Assembly: GCA_002702065.1 (NCBI GenBank)
Contig: NZXX01000009.1
Location: 310,001-374,000, forward strand
Reading direction: 5' to 3'
Length of the DNA: 64,000 nucleotides
From: Anaerolineaceae bacterium
Lineage (GTDB): Bacteria; Chloroflexota; Anaerolineae; Aggregatilineales; Phototrophicaceae
Shown here: positions 18,118-27,206 of the stretch, piece by piece
Numbering within the stretch: position 1 is the stretch's first letter
How the letters are laid out: every line of letters starts with the position of its first letter
Made by a program: the position numbers and the translations under genes
The notes under the pieces: generated by a model
What the model was told of the DNA's origin: nothing
Databases searched by the model: none
The model's input: the letters and a program-made list of their open reading frames with translations, nothing else

Positions 18118-18986
18118 GACAGCAGGTGGCGGTTATACCGGTAGGGCGGCGGGATATACGGCCATAAATCTTCGGTGCGCAGGAAGTGGTCGACCAGTTC
18201 GATCGCCGGTTCAACCTCCGGGCAATGAGTCAACCGCCAGCGCTCGAAGGAATCAATCACCGTGCGGGCATACTTGAACTGCAATGTGATGAGATAGCCG
18301 ATGACGCCGCAGTTCTCGACAAACCGCTGCCGCTCAAACTCGGCAAATACCGGCGCGTAATCGACCGGGATACGGCGAAAGGTCGGCTGCCAGCTATCCC
18401 CGGCGCTGTCGAGGATCAGGTAGCAGGCATCGCGCAGGCCATCCATCGGCAGCCCTGCCGAGCCCGGGTTGAGGACATGCCAGCCATGCACCCGTTTTTC
18501 GAATGACAGATGATAGTGCCCGGAAATCACCGTCGTTTCCGGCACACCGGCCAGCGCCCGGCGCACATCGTCATCGGTCGACAAACGATGCAGCGAATTC
18601 CAGGGATTACCCGGCAAACCATGCATCACGCGGATCGGCGGGCCATCCGGGTAATAGAGCACCAGTTCATCCGGCATGGCAGCGATGACGTTGTACCAGC
18701 GCCCGGCAAGCTGCTCGTACAGGTAGGGCATGGTCTTCCAGCCCCGGCGTGATTCGGGTGCGCGGGGTGTCTGATATTCGAGCAGGTAATGTTCATGGTT
18801 GCCGCGAATGGTCGACCATCCCAGCTCGGTAACCCGCTGCATCACCCCTGCCGAATACGGCCCTACGTTAATCAGGTCGCCGCCGACAATCACATGATCG
18901 GGCTGGAAGGCTCCCATATCGGCGATAATGGCGTCCAGCGCGGGCAGATTCCCGTGAATGTCCGTCAGAACAGCTAACCGAGTCAT
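18114..18986 (-). CDS. Calcineurin-like metallophosphoesterase
   Basis: 290 residues from the ATG at 18986, which overlaps the previous gene by four bases (ATGA). All metal-binding motifs are present in order: TDIHGNLPAL (DxH), VGGDLINVGP (GD), TIRGNHEHYL (GNHE), MHGLPG (H) and ISGHYHLSFE (GHxH). The segment LNPGSAGLPMDGLRDACYLI is typical of the YfcE/DR1281-like branch, which acts on phosphodiesters in a Mn-dependent manner. A C-terminal helical extension of about 70 residues is additional to that core. Coupling to a glycosyltransferase gene is unusual and gives no clear substrate. Confidence 0.9.
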   Translation of the reverse strand: MTRLAVLTDIHGNLPALDAIIADMGAFQPDHVIVGGDLINVGPYSAGVMQRVTELGWSTIRGNHEHYLLEYQTPRAPESRRGWKTMPYLYEQLAGRWYNVIAAMPDELVLYYPDGPPIRVMHGLPGNPWNSLHRLSTDDDVRRALAGVPETTVISGHYHLSFEKRVHGWHVLNPGSAGLPMDGLRDACYLILDSAGDSWQPTFRRIPVDYAPVFAEFERQRFVENCGVIGYLITLQFKYARTVIDSFERWRLTHCPEVEPAIELVDHFLRTEDLWPYIPPPYRYNRHLLS

Positions 18987-20440
18987 GGCTTCTTTCCTGC
19001 GGGTTGCGGGCGACGATGATTGAGCAGCCACGTATCGTGCAAGGTCCAGATCACCACCAGGCTAAAGCCAAGCGAACAGACCATCAGATAGAGGGTCAGG
19101 CCGGGATAATGCTGCTGCGCCAGCACCACGCCCCCCAGCGCATACAACGCCAGCCCGATTTCTCCCCAGATGCTCCGGTCTGTCCGCAGCGCATAGCCGC
19201 TGGCAACCCAGTCATTGGTAAATTTAGGCGTCCGCTGGAACTCGACCGTGTGGCCGGGTGTCAGCAGGCCGCGCAGCACCGCCCAACTGTTACTCCACGT
19301 CATGCCCATGCCCAGGGCCATCATGACCGGGAAAACCAGCAGTCGCTGCTGCCAGTTGCGGTACAGCGCCTGCTGGCCGACCAGAAAGATCAAAGGTGGT
19401 CCCAAACCCGCCAGTCCCAACGGCCCTAACGGCAGGCGATGCAGACTGTGGGTCACAATCAGCGGCGGCGTCATCAGCATCAGGGCCAACATCAACGGCT
19501 GCGGCAGATACTGGCACAAATGCAGCAGCGCCATCACCTTCTGCCCCATCGTCAGGCGCGCCCGCCATAATGGACGCAGCATCGACACCAGTGTCTGGGT
19601 GCTGCCCTGTGCCCACCGCGCCTGCTGGCGTTTGTAAGCCGCCATCTGCGGCGGAAGCTGGGCCGGTACCACCACATCGGGCAGATAAAGGAACCGCCAG
19701 CCCGCCAGCTGTGCCCGGTAGCTGAGTTCGAGGTCTTCCGTCAGTGTCGTGGATCGCCAGCCACCCGCGTCCCGGATGCAGGCTGCACGCCACACCCCGC
19801 CCGAACCGCTGAAATTCAGCAGCCAGCCGGACCGGCTGCGCGCCGTCTGCTCAACAACAAAGTGCCCATCCAGCGCAATCGTCTGCCCCAGCGTCAGCGC
19901 GTTATCAAACGTATTCAGATGCCCCCACCGGGTCTGGACCATCCCCAATCGTGGACTGGTCGCCAGATAAGGCACCGTCTTGCGCAGAAAATCGGTCGGC
20001 GGCAAAAAGTCCGCGTCAAACACGACCACCAGTTCGGTATCGAGCTGGTCAAGGCCATAGGCCAGTGCCCCGGCTTTAAACCCGGTTCGATCCGGTCGGC
20101 GAATATGATGAATCTTCAAACCGCGCTGCACCAGTCGTTCGGTTATGCGTGTGATAATCGCCGTGGTTTCGTCATTCGAATCATCCAGAATCTGGATCAC
20201 CAGCTTGTCACGCGGATAATCGAGGCGGGAAACGGCCAGGATCAATCTTTCGATCACATGTTGTTCGTTATACACGGGGAGCTGCACCGCAATCGTCGGC
20301 CATTCTTTGATGCGCGGCAGAGGCACGGGGTCGCGCCGGTGCTGCCAGTAGGCAAATAAAAGAACCACCATACTGGCGGCGTACAGCGCCAACAGAACGG
20401 CACAAATAAAATAGGCGGTGCTTAAGGCGGACAGTAACAT
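18983..20440 (-). CDS. Processive family-2 glycosyltransferase (cellulose-synthase-like)
   Basis: 485 residues. An N-terminal span (about 8-30) precedes the GT2 catalytic domain, which has VQLPVYNEQHVIERL, the nucleotide-site DDSND, the metal-site DADF, the acceptor motif TEDLELSYR and the processive motif QQARWAQG. Four or more C-terminal spans follow (from about residue 305). This is the CESA/CSLA-like topology that makes and exports beta-linked polysaccharide or transfers sugars to lipids. It starts the two-gene unit that continues into the phosphoesterase. No BcsB, BcsZ or PilZ partner is nearby, so cellulose is not implied. Confidence 0.9.
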   Translation of the reverse strand: MLLSALSTAYFICAVLLALYAASMVVLLFAYWQHRRDPVPLPRIKEWPTIAVQLPVYNEQHVIERLILAVSRLDYPRDKLVIQILDDSNDETTAIITRITERLVQRGLKIHHIRRPDRTGFKAGALAYGLDQLDTELVVVFDADFLPPTDFLRKTVPYLATSPRLGMVQTRWGHLNTFDNALTLGQTIALDGHFVVEQTARSRSGWLLNFSGSGGVWRAACIRDAGGWRSTTLTEDLELSYRAQLAGWRFLYLPDVVVPAQLPPQMAAYKRQQARWAQGSTQTLVSMLRPLWRARLTMGQKVMALLHLCQYLPQPLMLALMLMTPPLIVTHSLHRLPLGPLGLAGLGPPLIFLVGQQALYRNWQQRLLVFPVMMALGMGMTWSNSWAVLRGLLTPGHTVEFQRTPKFTNDWVASGYALRTDRSIWGEIGLALYALGGVVLAQQHYPGLTLYLMVCSLGFSLVVIWTLHDTWLLNHRRPQPAGKKP

Positions 20441-20530
20441 CTAGCCAAGTCTAGCGCATCTCAGTCACGGCGCAAGATGCTATAATACCATGTTGATTTA
20501 TTCTGGATTAAATCTTCATAAAGGAACTTT

Positions 20531-21289
20531 ATGGACATTCAACGCGCACTGCACGAACTGGGCGTTCATGAACAGATACTTTCAGCCGAGGAAAAAGCGC
20601 AGCTGGACCGCGATGGTTTCCTGCCCCTGCCCGACATTCTGACAGCAGCACAAATCGACCGTTTCCGCACGCGGGTGGACGAATTGGTTCATCAGGAAGG
20701 GGCGGACGCCGGTAAGGAAGTCCATCAGGAAGCCGGGACTGATCGCCTGTCCGATCTGGTCAACAAGGACGCGTTGTTCGAAATCTGCTTTACGCATCCC
20801 CGTGTACTGGCCGCCATCGCTCATGTGCTGAACAGCGAGTTTAAGCTGTCGTCGCTCAACTTCCGCGCGGCGCTGCCGGGGCAGGGTTTGCAGGCGCTGC
20901 ACTGCGACTGGAAAGGGGCGGTCCAGCCGGGTGATTATTATGTGTGCAATTCGATCTGGCTGCTGGATGACTTTACCGCCGAAAACGGTGCCACGCGTGT
21001 CGTACCCGGGTCGCAGCGGTTGGGCAAGACGCCACAGGAAACGATGGACGACCCCAAAGCGCCTCACCCGGATGAGGCCTTGCTGCTGGCCCCGGCAGGT
21101 ACGGTCGTCATTTTCAATTCACACACCTGGCATGGCGGCACCCTCAACCGCAGCGACCATCGCCGTCGGGCGCTGCATTCCTATTTTTGCCGGCGCGACC
21201 AACCGCAGCAGCTTGACCAGCGCAAATATATCCGCCCGGCCACCTACGAACGGCTCAGCCCGGCGGCGCGTTACATTCTGGATGTATGA
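20531..21289 (+). CDS. Phytanoyl-CoA dioxygenase-family (PhyH) oxygenase
   Basis: 252 residues of the Fe(II)/2-oxoglutarate-dependent PhyH family. The iron-binding pair is HCD (LHCDWKG, about residue 121), the distal histidine is in NSHTWHGGTLN, and the 2-oxoglutarate-binding arginine is probably in NRSDHRRRALHSYF. The region around VPGSQRLGKTPQE is the usual core strand and turn. Such enzymes hydroxylate lipids, secondary metabolites or nucleosides; there is no neighbour that reveals the substrate. It is divergent from the GT2 gene, and a TATAAT lies at 20481-20486, 45 bases before the start. Confidence 0.9.
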   Translation: MDIQRALHELGVHEQILSAEEKAQLDRDGFLPLPDILTAAQIDRFRTRVDELVHQEGADAGKEVHQEAGTDRLSDLVNKDALFEICFTHPRVLAAIAHVLNSEFKLSSLNFRAALPGQGLQALHCDWKGAVQPGDYYVCNSIWLLDDFTAENGATRVVPGSQRLGKTPQETMDDPKAPHPDEALLLAPAGTVVIFNSHTWHGGTLNRSDHRRRALHSYFCRRDQPQQLDQRKYIRPATYERLSPAARYILDV

Positions 21290-21321
21290 GGTTGAGTGGC
21301 AAATTGGCTTAAGATCAGCGA

Positions 21322-21873
21322 TCAGAGGCCCGCGAAGATGGTGGCACAATTCACATTGCCGATAAGCGACGAGGTGAATGTCTCGCCAGTGCCATACACA
21401 TCCAGCAGAATAAACCCGCCATCCCTGTGTTGCCAGACTGTGACAAGCTGATCGCGGGGTTCAGCAATCCAGTATTCGCGCACGCCGTAGCGTTCGTACA
21501 ATCGGAACTTTTCCCGACGATCCAGCCGGGCCGTGCTAGGCGACAGCACCTCGGCAATGAGATCAGGCGGACCGCTTAGGCGACGGGTACCGACAGCCTG
21601 GCAGGGGCTATCCGGTAGCAACAGCAAGACATCCGGCTGAGGGACGTTTTCGGCGTCGAACTGGACATCCACTGGCGCGACATAGGCCTTGCCACCGATC
21701 TGCTGTACCGCCTGCCGGAACAGCATGAAGATATTCCCAACCACTTCCTGATGATCGAGTTCGGGGGCGGTCATTTCAATTACCTCGCCGTTGAGAAGCT
21801 GTCGCGGCAGATTTGTCTCCGGCAGTTGAAAGAACTCGACAGCAGTCATACGGGTTTGGGTCTGGTCAGTCAC
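21322..21873 (-). CDS. Uma2-family PD-(D/E)XK nuclease-like protein
   Basis: 183 residues, complete for the Uma2 family. Seen in order are MTAVEFFQLPETN, LLNGEVIEM, the HQEVVGNIFMLF helix, the first acidic site in PQPDVLLLLPDS, the catalytic core LIAEVLSPSTARLDRREKFR, and LYERYGVREYWIAEPRDQLV. Uma2 genes are very numerous in Cyanobacteria and Chloroflexota, usually as single genes without clear partners; their role is not settled. It converges on the PhyH gene with only 32 bases between stops. Confidence 0.92.
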   Translation of the reverse strand: MTDQTQTRMTAVEFFQLPETNLPRQLLNGEVIEMTAPELDHQEVVGNIFMLFRQAVQQIGGKAYVAPVDVQFDAENVPQPDVLLLLPDSPCQAVGTRRLSGPPDLIAEVLSPSTARLDRREKFRLYERYGVREYWIAEPRDQLVTVWQHRDGGFILLDVYGTGETFTSSLIGNVNCATIFAGL

Positions 21874-21924
21874 GCGAATATCCTCATACCCGACTGATCT
21901 CTATTATGCCACAATTTCGATGCC

Positions 21925-22872
21925 CTATGCGGTTTGTGCCTGACGATTGCGGTACAGGTCGCGCAGGGCGGCTTCGGCGTCCGTAAACTGGAACGTGTAC
22001 CCCAGTTCAGCCAGACGCTGCGGCAGCACGCGCTGACCATCCAGCACAACGGTCGCTACTTCACCGAACATGGCGTTAAAGGCAAAACCCGGCACCGGGA
22101 TGAGCGATGGACGGCCCATCACCTCGCCCAGCGCACGGCTGAATGCCGCATTGGTCACCGGGTTGGGCGCTGTCAGGTTAAACGGCCCGCTGGCTTCGGC
22201 CTGTTTGATGAGGAACCGGATGGCCCCAATCTCATCTGCCGGGTGAATCCATGATAAAGGCTGCTTGCCATCGCCAAAAGGCCCGCCCGCGAAAAACTGG
22301 AAGGGCAGCGCCATACGTGACAATGCGCCTTCCTCAAAGCTGAGGACAACGCCCATGCGGATAATGACGCGGCGCACACCCATGCTTTCAACAGCAGCGG
22401 TGGAGGCTTCCCACTGCTGGCAGACATCCGCCAGCCAGTCATCACCCGCCGGGGAGTCTTCGGTAATGTCAACGGTATTCGGGTGCGTCCCATAATAGCC
22501 CACCGCCGATGATTGAATGACCACCGCCGGTTTGGTTTCCGCCGCTTCAATCGCTTCGACAACCGCTTTGCCGGCGTTGACCCGGCTGTCGATAATCAGC
22601 CGCTTGCGTTCGTCGGTCCAGCGCGACGGGAAGAAATTGTCCCCCGCGATGCTGGCCCCGGCCAGATTGACAATGACATCAGTTTTGTCCGCCAGATGCC
22701 CCCAGCCGCGTGCGGTTTTCGCATCCCACCCTTCGACGCGGACTTTGGACGATAACCCTTTGGCCAGCGCCGGGCTGCGGCTGAGCACAATCACCTCGTG
22801 GCCTTCGGCGGCCATCTGGTTGGCCAGCTGGCTGCCAATAAAGCCAGTTCCGCCTGTAATAATCACACGCAT
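21925..22872 (-). CDS. TIGR01777-type NAD(P)-dependent epimerase-like protein
   Basis: 315 residues. The N-terminal Rossmann nucleotide site is GGTGFIGSQLANQM. The TIGR01777 (YfcH-like) subfamily is shown by NLAGASIAGDNFFPSRWTDE and IIDSRVNAGKAV, then SSAVGYYG with the conserved Tyr, and a C-terminal DUF1731-like part (from about 255) with RALGEVMGRPSLIPVPGFA. These proteins are related to extended short-chain dehydrogenases; the substrate is not known in general. It lies three bases after the stop of the glycosyltransferase gene, so they are probably on one transcript. Confidence 0.92.
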   Translation of the reverse strand: MRVIITGGTGFIGSQLANQMAAEGHEVIVLSRSPALAKGLSSKVRVEGWDAKTARGWGHLADKTDVIVNLAGASIAGDNFFPSRWTDERKRLIIDSRVNAGKAVVEAIEAAETKPAVVIQSSAVGYYGTHPNTVDITEDSPAGDDWLADVCQQWEASTAAVESMGVRRVIIRMGVVLSFEEGALSRMALPFQFFAGGPFGDGKQPLSWIHPADEIGAIRFLIKQAEASGPFNLTAPNPVTNAAFSRALGEVMGRPSLIPVPGFAFNAMFGEVATVVLDGQRVLPQRLAELGYTFQFTDAEAALRDLYRNRQAQTA

Positions 22873-22875
22873 GGT

Positions 22876-24966
22876 TTACCCCTCCCCATGTTGTACTTGA
22901 ATGGTGTCAATAACAAAGTGATCCGCGTCCCCCATGCGGAGCCGCTGCTGCGGATCATCTAAAGCATAGAGACCGATGATGAGCGTGTAATGAGCCGGTG
23001 TTAAATCGTTGGGAATAATTAATGCATGATGATCAACCACTGTTTCGCCCGGCGGCCACGTCGTCGTCAGGGCCAGATTGCCACCCGGTTCGCTGTCACG
23101 CTGCGTGACGAGCCCGCCCTGTTCATCCAGCAGCTGCACGAACACTTTGTAACGCATATCCAACGGCGTGTCGGTGCGCCAGTTCAGCCGCAGTTGCAGC
23201 ACCTCGCCCGGCGACACGGCGTTCTCGCTCAGCGCATAGCTTTGCAACGTGATTGAATCGCCGAACTGCACATCAACGCTCTGCGTAATCGTCGGCTCCT
23301 GCGGGGTGGCATAACGCACCAGCCGGACATCGCCGTACCACTGGCTCGATGCTTCGTACGCCTGCACGTTGAGCGTGCTTTCGACCACCCGGTTGGGGTC
23401 ACGCTCGGTTTCGCCCCAGAAGACGACATAGATCTGATCATATGCCTGAACGATATGTTCCACTGCCGCCTGCGTTTGCGCATCATCGCCACCCAACCCG
23501 GCAGGCAGCGCATAAACCGGCACATCACCCGCGTAATAGTAGCGGAAAACCTCCTCCTGATTGGGTGCATCGAGGATGATGGCGTCATCAGTATCCAAAC
23601 TGGCGGTGATGTCGGCAGCAACGCCCCGGTAATTATCGCGCTGGAAATCCGGGTGATGATACAGCGGTTCCAGCCCGCGCCACAGGTTGACCGCCAGCCC
23701 CAAAACGACGATCAGCGCGGCAGCACGCGGCAGAAAACGGATAAAGGTAGACATTGCAGCCGTGATCTGTTGATCGCCATCGACACGCGAACGGATGCCG
23801 CGCACATCCAGGCCCGCCAGCACCCACACACCACGCCCCATCCACAGGGCGAACGCCACCTGCGCGGGCAGCAGAAACTTGAGGTTGCCCTCGCGGAACA
23901 AACCCAGCGCCAGAAACAGGCCGACCGGAATCAAGGCCCCGGCAGCAGGCAGCAGCACCCGCCACAGCTTCTGGCCCGGCTGACCAATACGCAGGCCAAG
24001 CAGCACCAGCAGCAGCCCCACCGCCACCCAGCTTGGATCAATCACACGGGCGGTCATCCCCAATGTAAACCAGCCGAGGATCATGCTGAGCGATTCGTTC
24101 AGCGGCACTGGCTGACCCGTGCTCGGCCAGGTAGTAATACTGGTCAGCGCGTTGGGCAGCCAGGGCAGATACATCAGAATGGTCAGCAGGTTGGCGAGGA
24201 TGTAGACACCCAATATTTGTAGAGGCGCAGCGTGCTGCGTCCGGCTATCTTGTGCGTAGCCGGGCACGACACGTCGTGTCCCTACCAAACGCCCCACCCA
24301 CCACACCATAAAGATGACACCCTGCGCCAGCATCACGAACGGATAGGCGTATTGAGTCCACAGCCCGGCAGTATTGATCAACGCCAGCGTCAGCGCCCAC
24401 CGTATCGGTGCTCGTTGTCGTGAATGTAGGGGCGACTCGTGAGTCGCCCCCATGCGCTGCACATTTTGCTGTTGAATCAAGCCCGCCAGCGCCCACAGGC
24501 CCGCGACGCCCCACAAAGCCAGCAGCGCATACATACGGGTTTCCTGCGCATAATGAATCTGGAACGTGTTCAACGCGACGAACAGCGCCGCCGCCAGCCC
24601 GGCCAGCGGACCGTACAGCCGCCGACCCAGCGACAGGGTAAATGCCACCGTCAGCACACTGGCAAACGCCGACAGGCTCCGCAGCCCGAACTCGGTATCG
24701 CCCGCAGCAAGCCGCCACAGATGCAGCAGCCAGTAGTAGCCCGGCGGGTGAATATCGCGCGCGGCATGAAACGGAATCTCGGTCAGGGGGCGCAGCGCCT
24801 GCACATAGCTGTTGCCCTCATCGTTCCAGAACGACTGTGCGCCGAGCAGGTGAAACCGCAGAGAAAAAGATAAAAGCAACAGACTCAACGCAAAGAGGCA
24901 AAGAGGCAAAGATAAAAAGAAAGAGTCTTTGCTCCTTTGCTCCTTTGCTGCTTTGCGTTGAATCAC
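22876..24966 (-). CDS. GT39-like membrane glycosyltransferase with repeat-encoded insertions
   Basis: About 696 residues if started at the GTG directly after the preceding stop codon. Some ten membrane spans fill residues 20-440. The catalytic acidic residues of the GT-C/GT39 fold are in SFWNDEGNSYV (first loop), and the IHYAQETRMYALLALWG segment is typical of dolichyl-phosphate-mannose-like enzymes. A periplasmic-side beta-rich domain fills the last 230 residues. Three stretches come from palindromic repeats: the N-terminal 25 residues, residues about 173-181 and about 228-250. The true start may therefore be later. It is co-directional with the GH-like gene upstream, suggesting a joint role in surface glycan handling. 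Confidence 0.85.
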   Translation of the reverse strand: MIQRKAAKEQRSKDSFFLSLPLCLFALSLLLLSFSLRFHLLGAQSFWNDEGNSYVQALRPLTEIPFHAARDIHPPGYYWLLHLWRLAAGDTEFGLRSLSAFASVLTVAFTLSLGRRLYGPLAGLAAALFVALNTFQIHYAQETRMYALLALWGVAGLWALAGLIQQQNVQRMGATHESPLHSRQRAPIRWALTLALINTAGLWTQYAYPFVMLAQGVIFMVWWVGRLVGTRRVVPGYAQDSRTQHAAPLQILGVYILANLLTILMYLPWLPNALTSITTWPSTGQPVPLNESLSMILGWFTLGMTARVIDPSWVAVGLLLVLLGLRIGQPGQKLWRVLLPAAGALIPVGLFLALGLFREGNLKFLLPAQVAFALWMGRGVWVLAGLDVRGIRSRVDGDQQITAAMSTFIRFLPRAAALIVVLGLAVNLWRGLEPLYHHPDFQRDNYRGVAADITASLDTDDAIILDAPNQEEVFRYYYAGDVPVYALPAGLGGDDAQTQAAVEHIVQAYDQIYVVFWGETERDPNRVVESTLNVQAYEASSQWYGDVRLVRYATPQEPTITQSVDVQFGDSITLQSYALSENAVSPGEVLQLRLNWRTDTPLDMRYKVFVQLLDEQGGLVTQRDSEPGGNLALTTTWPPGETVVDHHALIIPNDLTPAHYTLIIGLYALDDPQQRLRMGDADHFVIDTIQVQHGEG
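24219..24285 (-). repeat. Two tandem palindromic elements inside the GT39-like gene
   Basis: Two adjacent hairpins: the first (24219-24244) is GTAGAGGCGCAGC followed by GCTGCGTCC; the second (24256-24285) pairs GGGCACGAC with GTCGTGTCCC and ends CCTAC. They match in form the intergenic elements at 63288-63343. Read leftward they are translated without a stop as part of the protein. Confidence 0.75.
24426..24450 (-). repeat. Palindromic element of the GTAGGGGCGA family inside the GT39-like gene
   Basis: GTAGGGGCGACTC is followed by a two-base spacer and GAGTCGCCCC; the ten-base arms pair perfectly. It is in frame with the glycosyltransferase and encodes the peptide GATHESPLH in a loop between membrane spans. 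Confidence 0.8.
24886..24960 (-). repeat. 75-base inverted repeat of CAAAG(A/G)-type heptads
   Basis: The left arm begins CAACGCAAAGAGGCAAAGAG and the right arm ends with the complement CTTTGCTGCTTTGCGTTG; the centre is A/T-rich. Each arm holds three or four GCAAAG units. It lies exactly where the glycosyltransferase should start, and its translation gives the odd N-terminus. A half-copy lies at 60981-61007. Confidence 0.75.
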
Positions 24967-26697
24967 TTATCTTCTCCTTCTTTCCCACAACGCGCGGATG
25001 ACCACCAGCACCAGCATCCCCACGCCGATGAGCAGCGCCGCGGCAGGCCCGAACAGGTTCTCGTAGGTGCGGTCAAGCACAGTGATGGAGTCGATGGAGA
25101 AGTCATGCCCTTGAAAACCGAAAATGCGCACCCGATTCGTTTGAGGTAAAAGCGATTCGACAAAGTGTATGCGATACCATCCGGCATGTTCCAGCCGTGA
25201 GACATTTGCGTCAGACACGAGGAATTGTTCGCCATTTAGTTCGACAGAAAATGGCGGGTCTGAACCTGCTATATTAGCAATGACATCTGTGCCGTATGCT
25301 GTAAATTCGACTTCTGTGGTATTGAGATGCTGCCCGAACTGAGACCATTTACCATCGTGTATCTCAGTATCATTTGTACGGCTCACCGCCCAGTGCTCGG
25401 CCTGATGCACGCCGGGATACAGCACCGACACCTGTGTGGTGATGTAGTCCTTCATGCGGTCGTACACCGGCAGCGACGTGAAGTCCGGCTCCACCATGCG
25501 GAAGTAGTACCAGCTTTGATTGGCTTCGAGATCGTGCGGGCGCTTGAAGAACCAGTAAAAAATCGCCCCGACCCACGGCCATTCTGCCTGTGCGCGCCCA
25601 TACGCCAGCGGCATGTAACGTGCCGCCTGCTCCTCGGTGACGATCCCGTAATTACCGTAGAGCGTCGTCACAAGTGCCGGGTCGCGCGGCTGTGGATTCC
25701 AGGCCGCTTCGGTGATCCAGATGGGCGTCGATTCATCACCGTTGGCGACCATGATGTCGCGGATGTAGAGGTTATGGGAGAAGTTAATCGTCGTCGGGCG
25801 CATCCGGCGGTCGGTCGGCCCACTGTTGAAGCCATAACCCTGCACCGCCAGAATATCGAAACAGTCCGCCGCGCCTGCGTCGTACATGCGCTGCAAGAAA
25901 ATGTAGTCGTTCAGGTCGCGCCCGGTCAGCGACACGGTGGAGGCCAGCGCCCCGCTGATGACCACGTTGTCCGGGTCAACGGCCTTGAGCGCGTCATAGG
26001 TGCGGCACAGCAGGTCGGTATAGCCTTCCGGGCTGACGTCCTGATTGCCCCATTCCGGGTAGATGTTTGGCTCGTTCCACACCTGATAATACTGCACACG
26101 GCCCTGATAGCGCTCGGCCACCGCCGTCGCGTAATTCACAAAATCCTGCAAATCATCCGGCGGGGCAAAATCACCAGCGTCAGGATTGCTGCGCGACCAT
26201 GCCGGGGGGTTATCCAGCCGGGCGAAAATCTGTAAATCGTACTGCTCGGCCAGGTCAACAATCTGGTCGTATTTGTCCCATGCCGAAATGACGCCGACCG
26301 CCTCGACGTTACGCCGGTCCTCAAAGTCGCCGCGCCCGTGAATCTCGATGTCTTCCCACGGGAACTGCTGCCGCAGCCACGTAAACCCGGCTTCGGACAC
26401 CATCTGCACGATCTGTTCGCGCTTCTGCGGCTCGACCTCCTCCTGCAAAAAGACGTTGACGCCGTAGGGATTCTCCCAGGTGTGGTCGATGGGCACCATC
26501 GGCGCGGTGTCCGGCTGGGCGCGGGTGAAATTCCCGGTCCATTCGACCATGCCCCGAATCTGTGCCAGCGGGGCTTCCTCGCCGGTCAGGTTCCAGAAGA
26601 TGCGCCACGCCAGCCCCTGATTGGCAAGATCAAGCGCCAGCAGGCCCGCGAAAATAACGAACAGCATGATAAGTGTGAGGATGCGATTTCGTTTCAT
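24967..26697 (-). CDS. GH39/GH5-like glycoside hydrolase, membrane-anchored at both ends
   Basis: 576 residues with an N-terminal signal-anchor (about 7-25) and a C-terminal span (about 550-570) followed by Arg-rich WERRRR. Between them is a (beta/alpha)8-type hydrolase. GFTWLRQQFPWEDIE is the early strand, the acid/base Glu lies in YYQVWNEPNIYPEW, and the nucleophile Glu in TPIWITEAAWNPQP. A C-terminal beta domain (about 440-545) has the repeated pattern of a carbohydrate-binding or concanavalin-like fold. Clan-A hydrolases of this type cut or rearrange polysaccharides. The TAA stop abuts the GTG of the glycosyltransferase gene. Confidence 0.82.
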   Translation of the reverse strand: MKRNRILTLIMLFVIFAGLLALDLANQGLAWRIFWNLTGEEAPLAQIRGMVEWTGNFTRAQPDTAPMVPIDHTWENPYGVNVFLQEEVEPQKREQIVQMVSEAGFTWLRQQFPWEDIEIHGRGDFEDRRNVEAVGVISAWDKYDQIVDLAEQYDLQIFARLDNPPAWSRSNPDAGDFAPPDDLQDFVNYATAVAERYQGRVQYYQVWNEPNIYPEWGNQDVSPEGYTDLLCRTYDALKAVDPDNVVISGALASTVSLTGRDLNDYIFLQRMYDAGAADCFDILAVQGYGFNSGPTDRRMRPTTINFSHNLYIRDIMVANGDESTPIWITEAAWNPQPRDPALVTTLYGNYGIVTEEQAARYMPLAYGRAQAEWPWVGAIFYWFFKRPHDLEANQSWYYFRMVEPDFTSLPVYDRMKDYITTQVSVLYPGVHQAEHWAVSRTNDTEIHDGKWSQFGQHLNTTEVEFTAYGTDVIANIAGSDPPFSVELNGEQFLVSDANVSRLEHAGWYRIHFVESLLPQTNRVRIFGFQGHDFSIDSITVLDRTYENLFGPAAALLIGVGMLVLVVIRALWERRRR

Positions 26698-26797
26698 GAG
26701 GGGGCATTATACCAGCGTTGGCGGGTGTGCCGACTACGGGTTTCCGTACGTGCGGCGCAGTTGCCGAGTCGACCGGCAGACCCTACAATAACGGGCT

Positions 26798-27148
26798 ATG
26801 GAAAATGCACTCACCGTGATTGTGGGCATCGGGCTGGTTGTGTACGGCATCATCGGTCTGCGCCGCAAACAAATCGGCTGGACGATCCCGGCGCTGCTGA
26901 CCACCACCCTGACCGGTCCACCCGGCCTGATCTTCGGTGCTGCCTGCGTGCTGGCGGGGCTGGTACTGGCGCTGCCGCTGCTGCTCGCCATGCTCACGAG
27001 GCAGCCCACCGATTCACTGCTGATTCAGATGGCCACCAACGCTGGTTTGCCCATTGCCGGAATCGGCTTCATGCTGGCGATCTTTGTCCAGCTGGCCATC
27101 GACCTGGGGCAGTTCATCAAACGTCTGAAAGACCGGTCATCAACCTGA
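26798..27148 (+). CDS. Small membrane protein
   Basis: 116 residues with three likely membrane spans (about 4-22, 42-66, 82-104) and a basic C-terminus (KRLKDRSST). No family is recognised. It starts 100 bases from the divergent hydrolase gene. The frame is fully hydrophobic-patterned and uses the same codons as its neighbours, so I take it as real. It converges on the M16 peptidase gene. Confidence 0.6.
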   Translation: MENALTVIVGIGLVVYGIIGLRRKQIGWTIPALLTTTLTGPPGLIFGAACVLAGLVLALPLLLAMLTRQPTDSLLIQMATNAGLPIAGIGFMLAIFVQLAIDLGQFIKRLKDRSST

Positions 27149-27169
27149 TTGATGCACGATCAAAACAGA

Positions 27170-27191
27170 AGGGGCACGCTGCCGCACCCCT
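27170..27191 (-). terminator. Possible terminator between converging genes
   Basis: AGGGG (27170-27174) pairs with CCCCT (27187-27191), and on the minus strand the stem is followed by a T-rich run (TCTGTTTTG). It would serve the M16 peptidase gene, which ends at 27207. The stem is short. Confidence 0.4.
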
Positions 27192-27206
27192 CCCAGAGAA
27201 TTTGTC

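Noticed and set aside
18983..20440. Cellulose synthase operon
   Set aside because: The GT2 protein has processive motifs, but no BcsB, cellulase or PilZ partner is encoded nearby.
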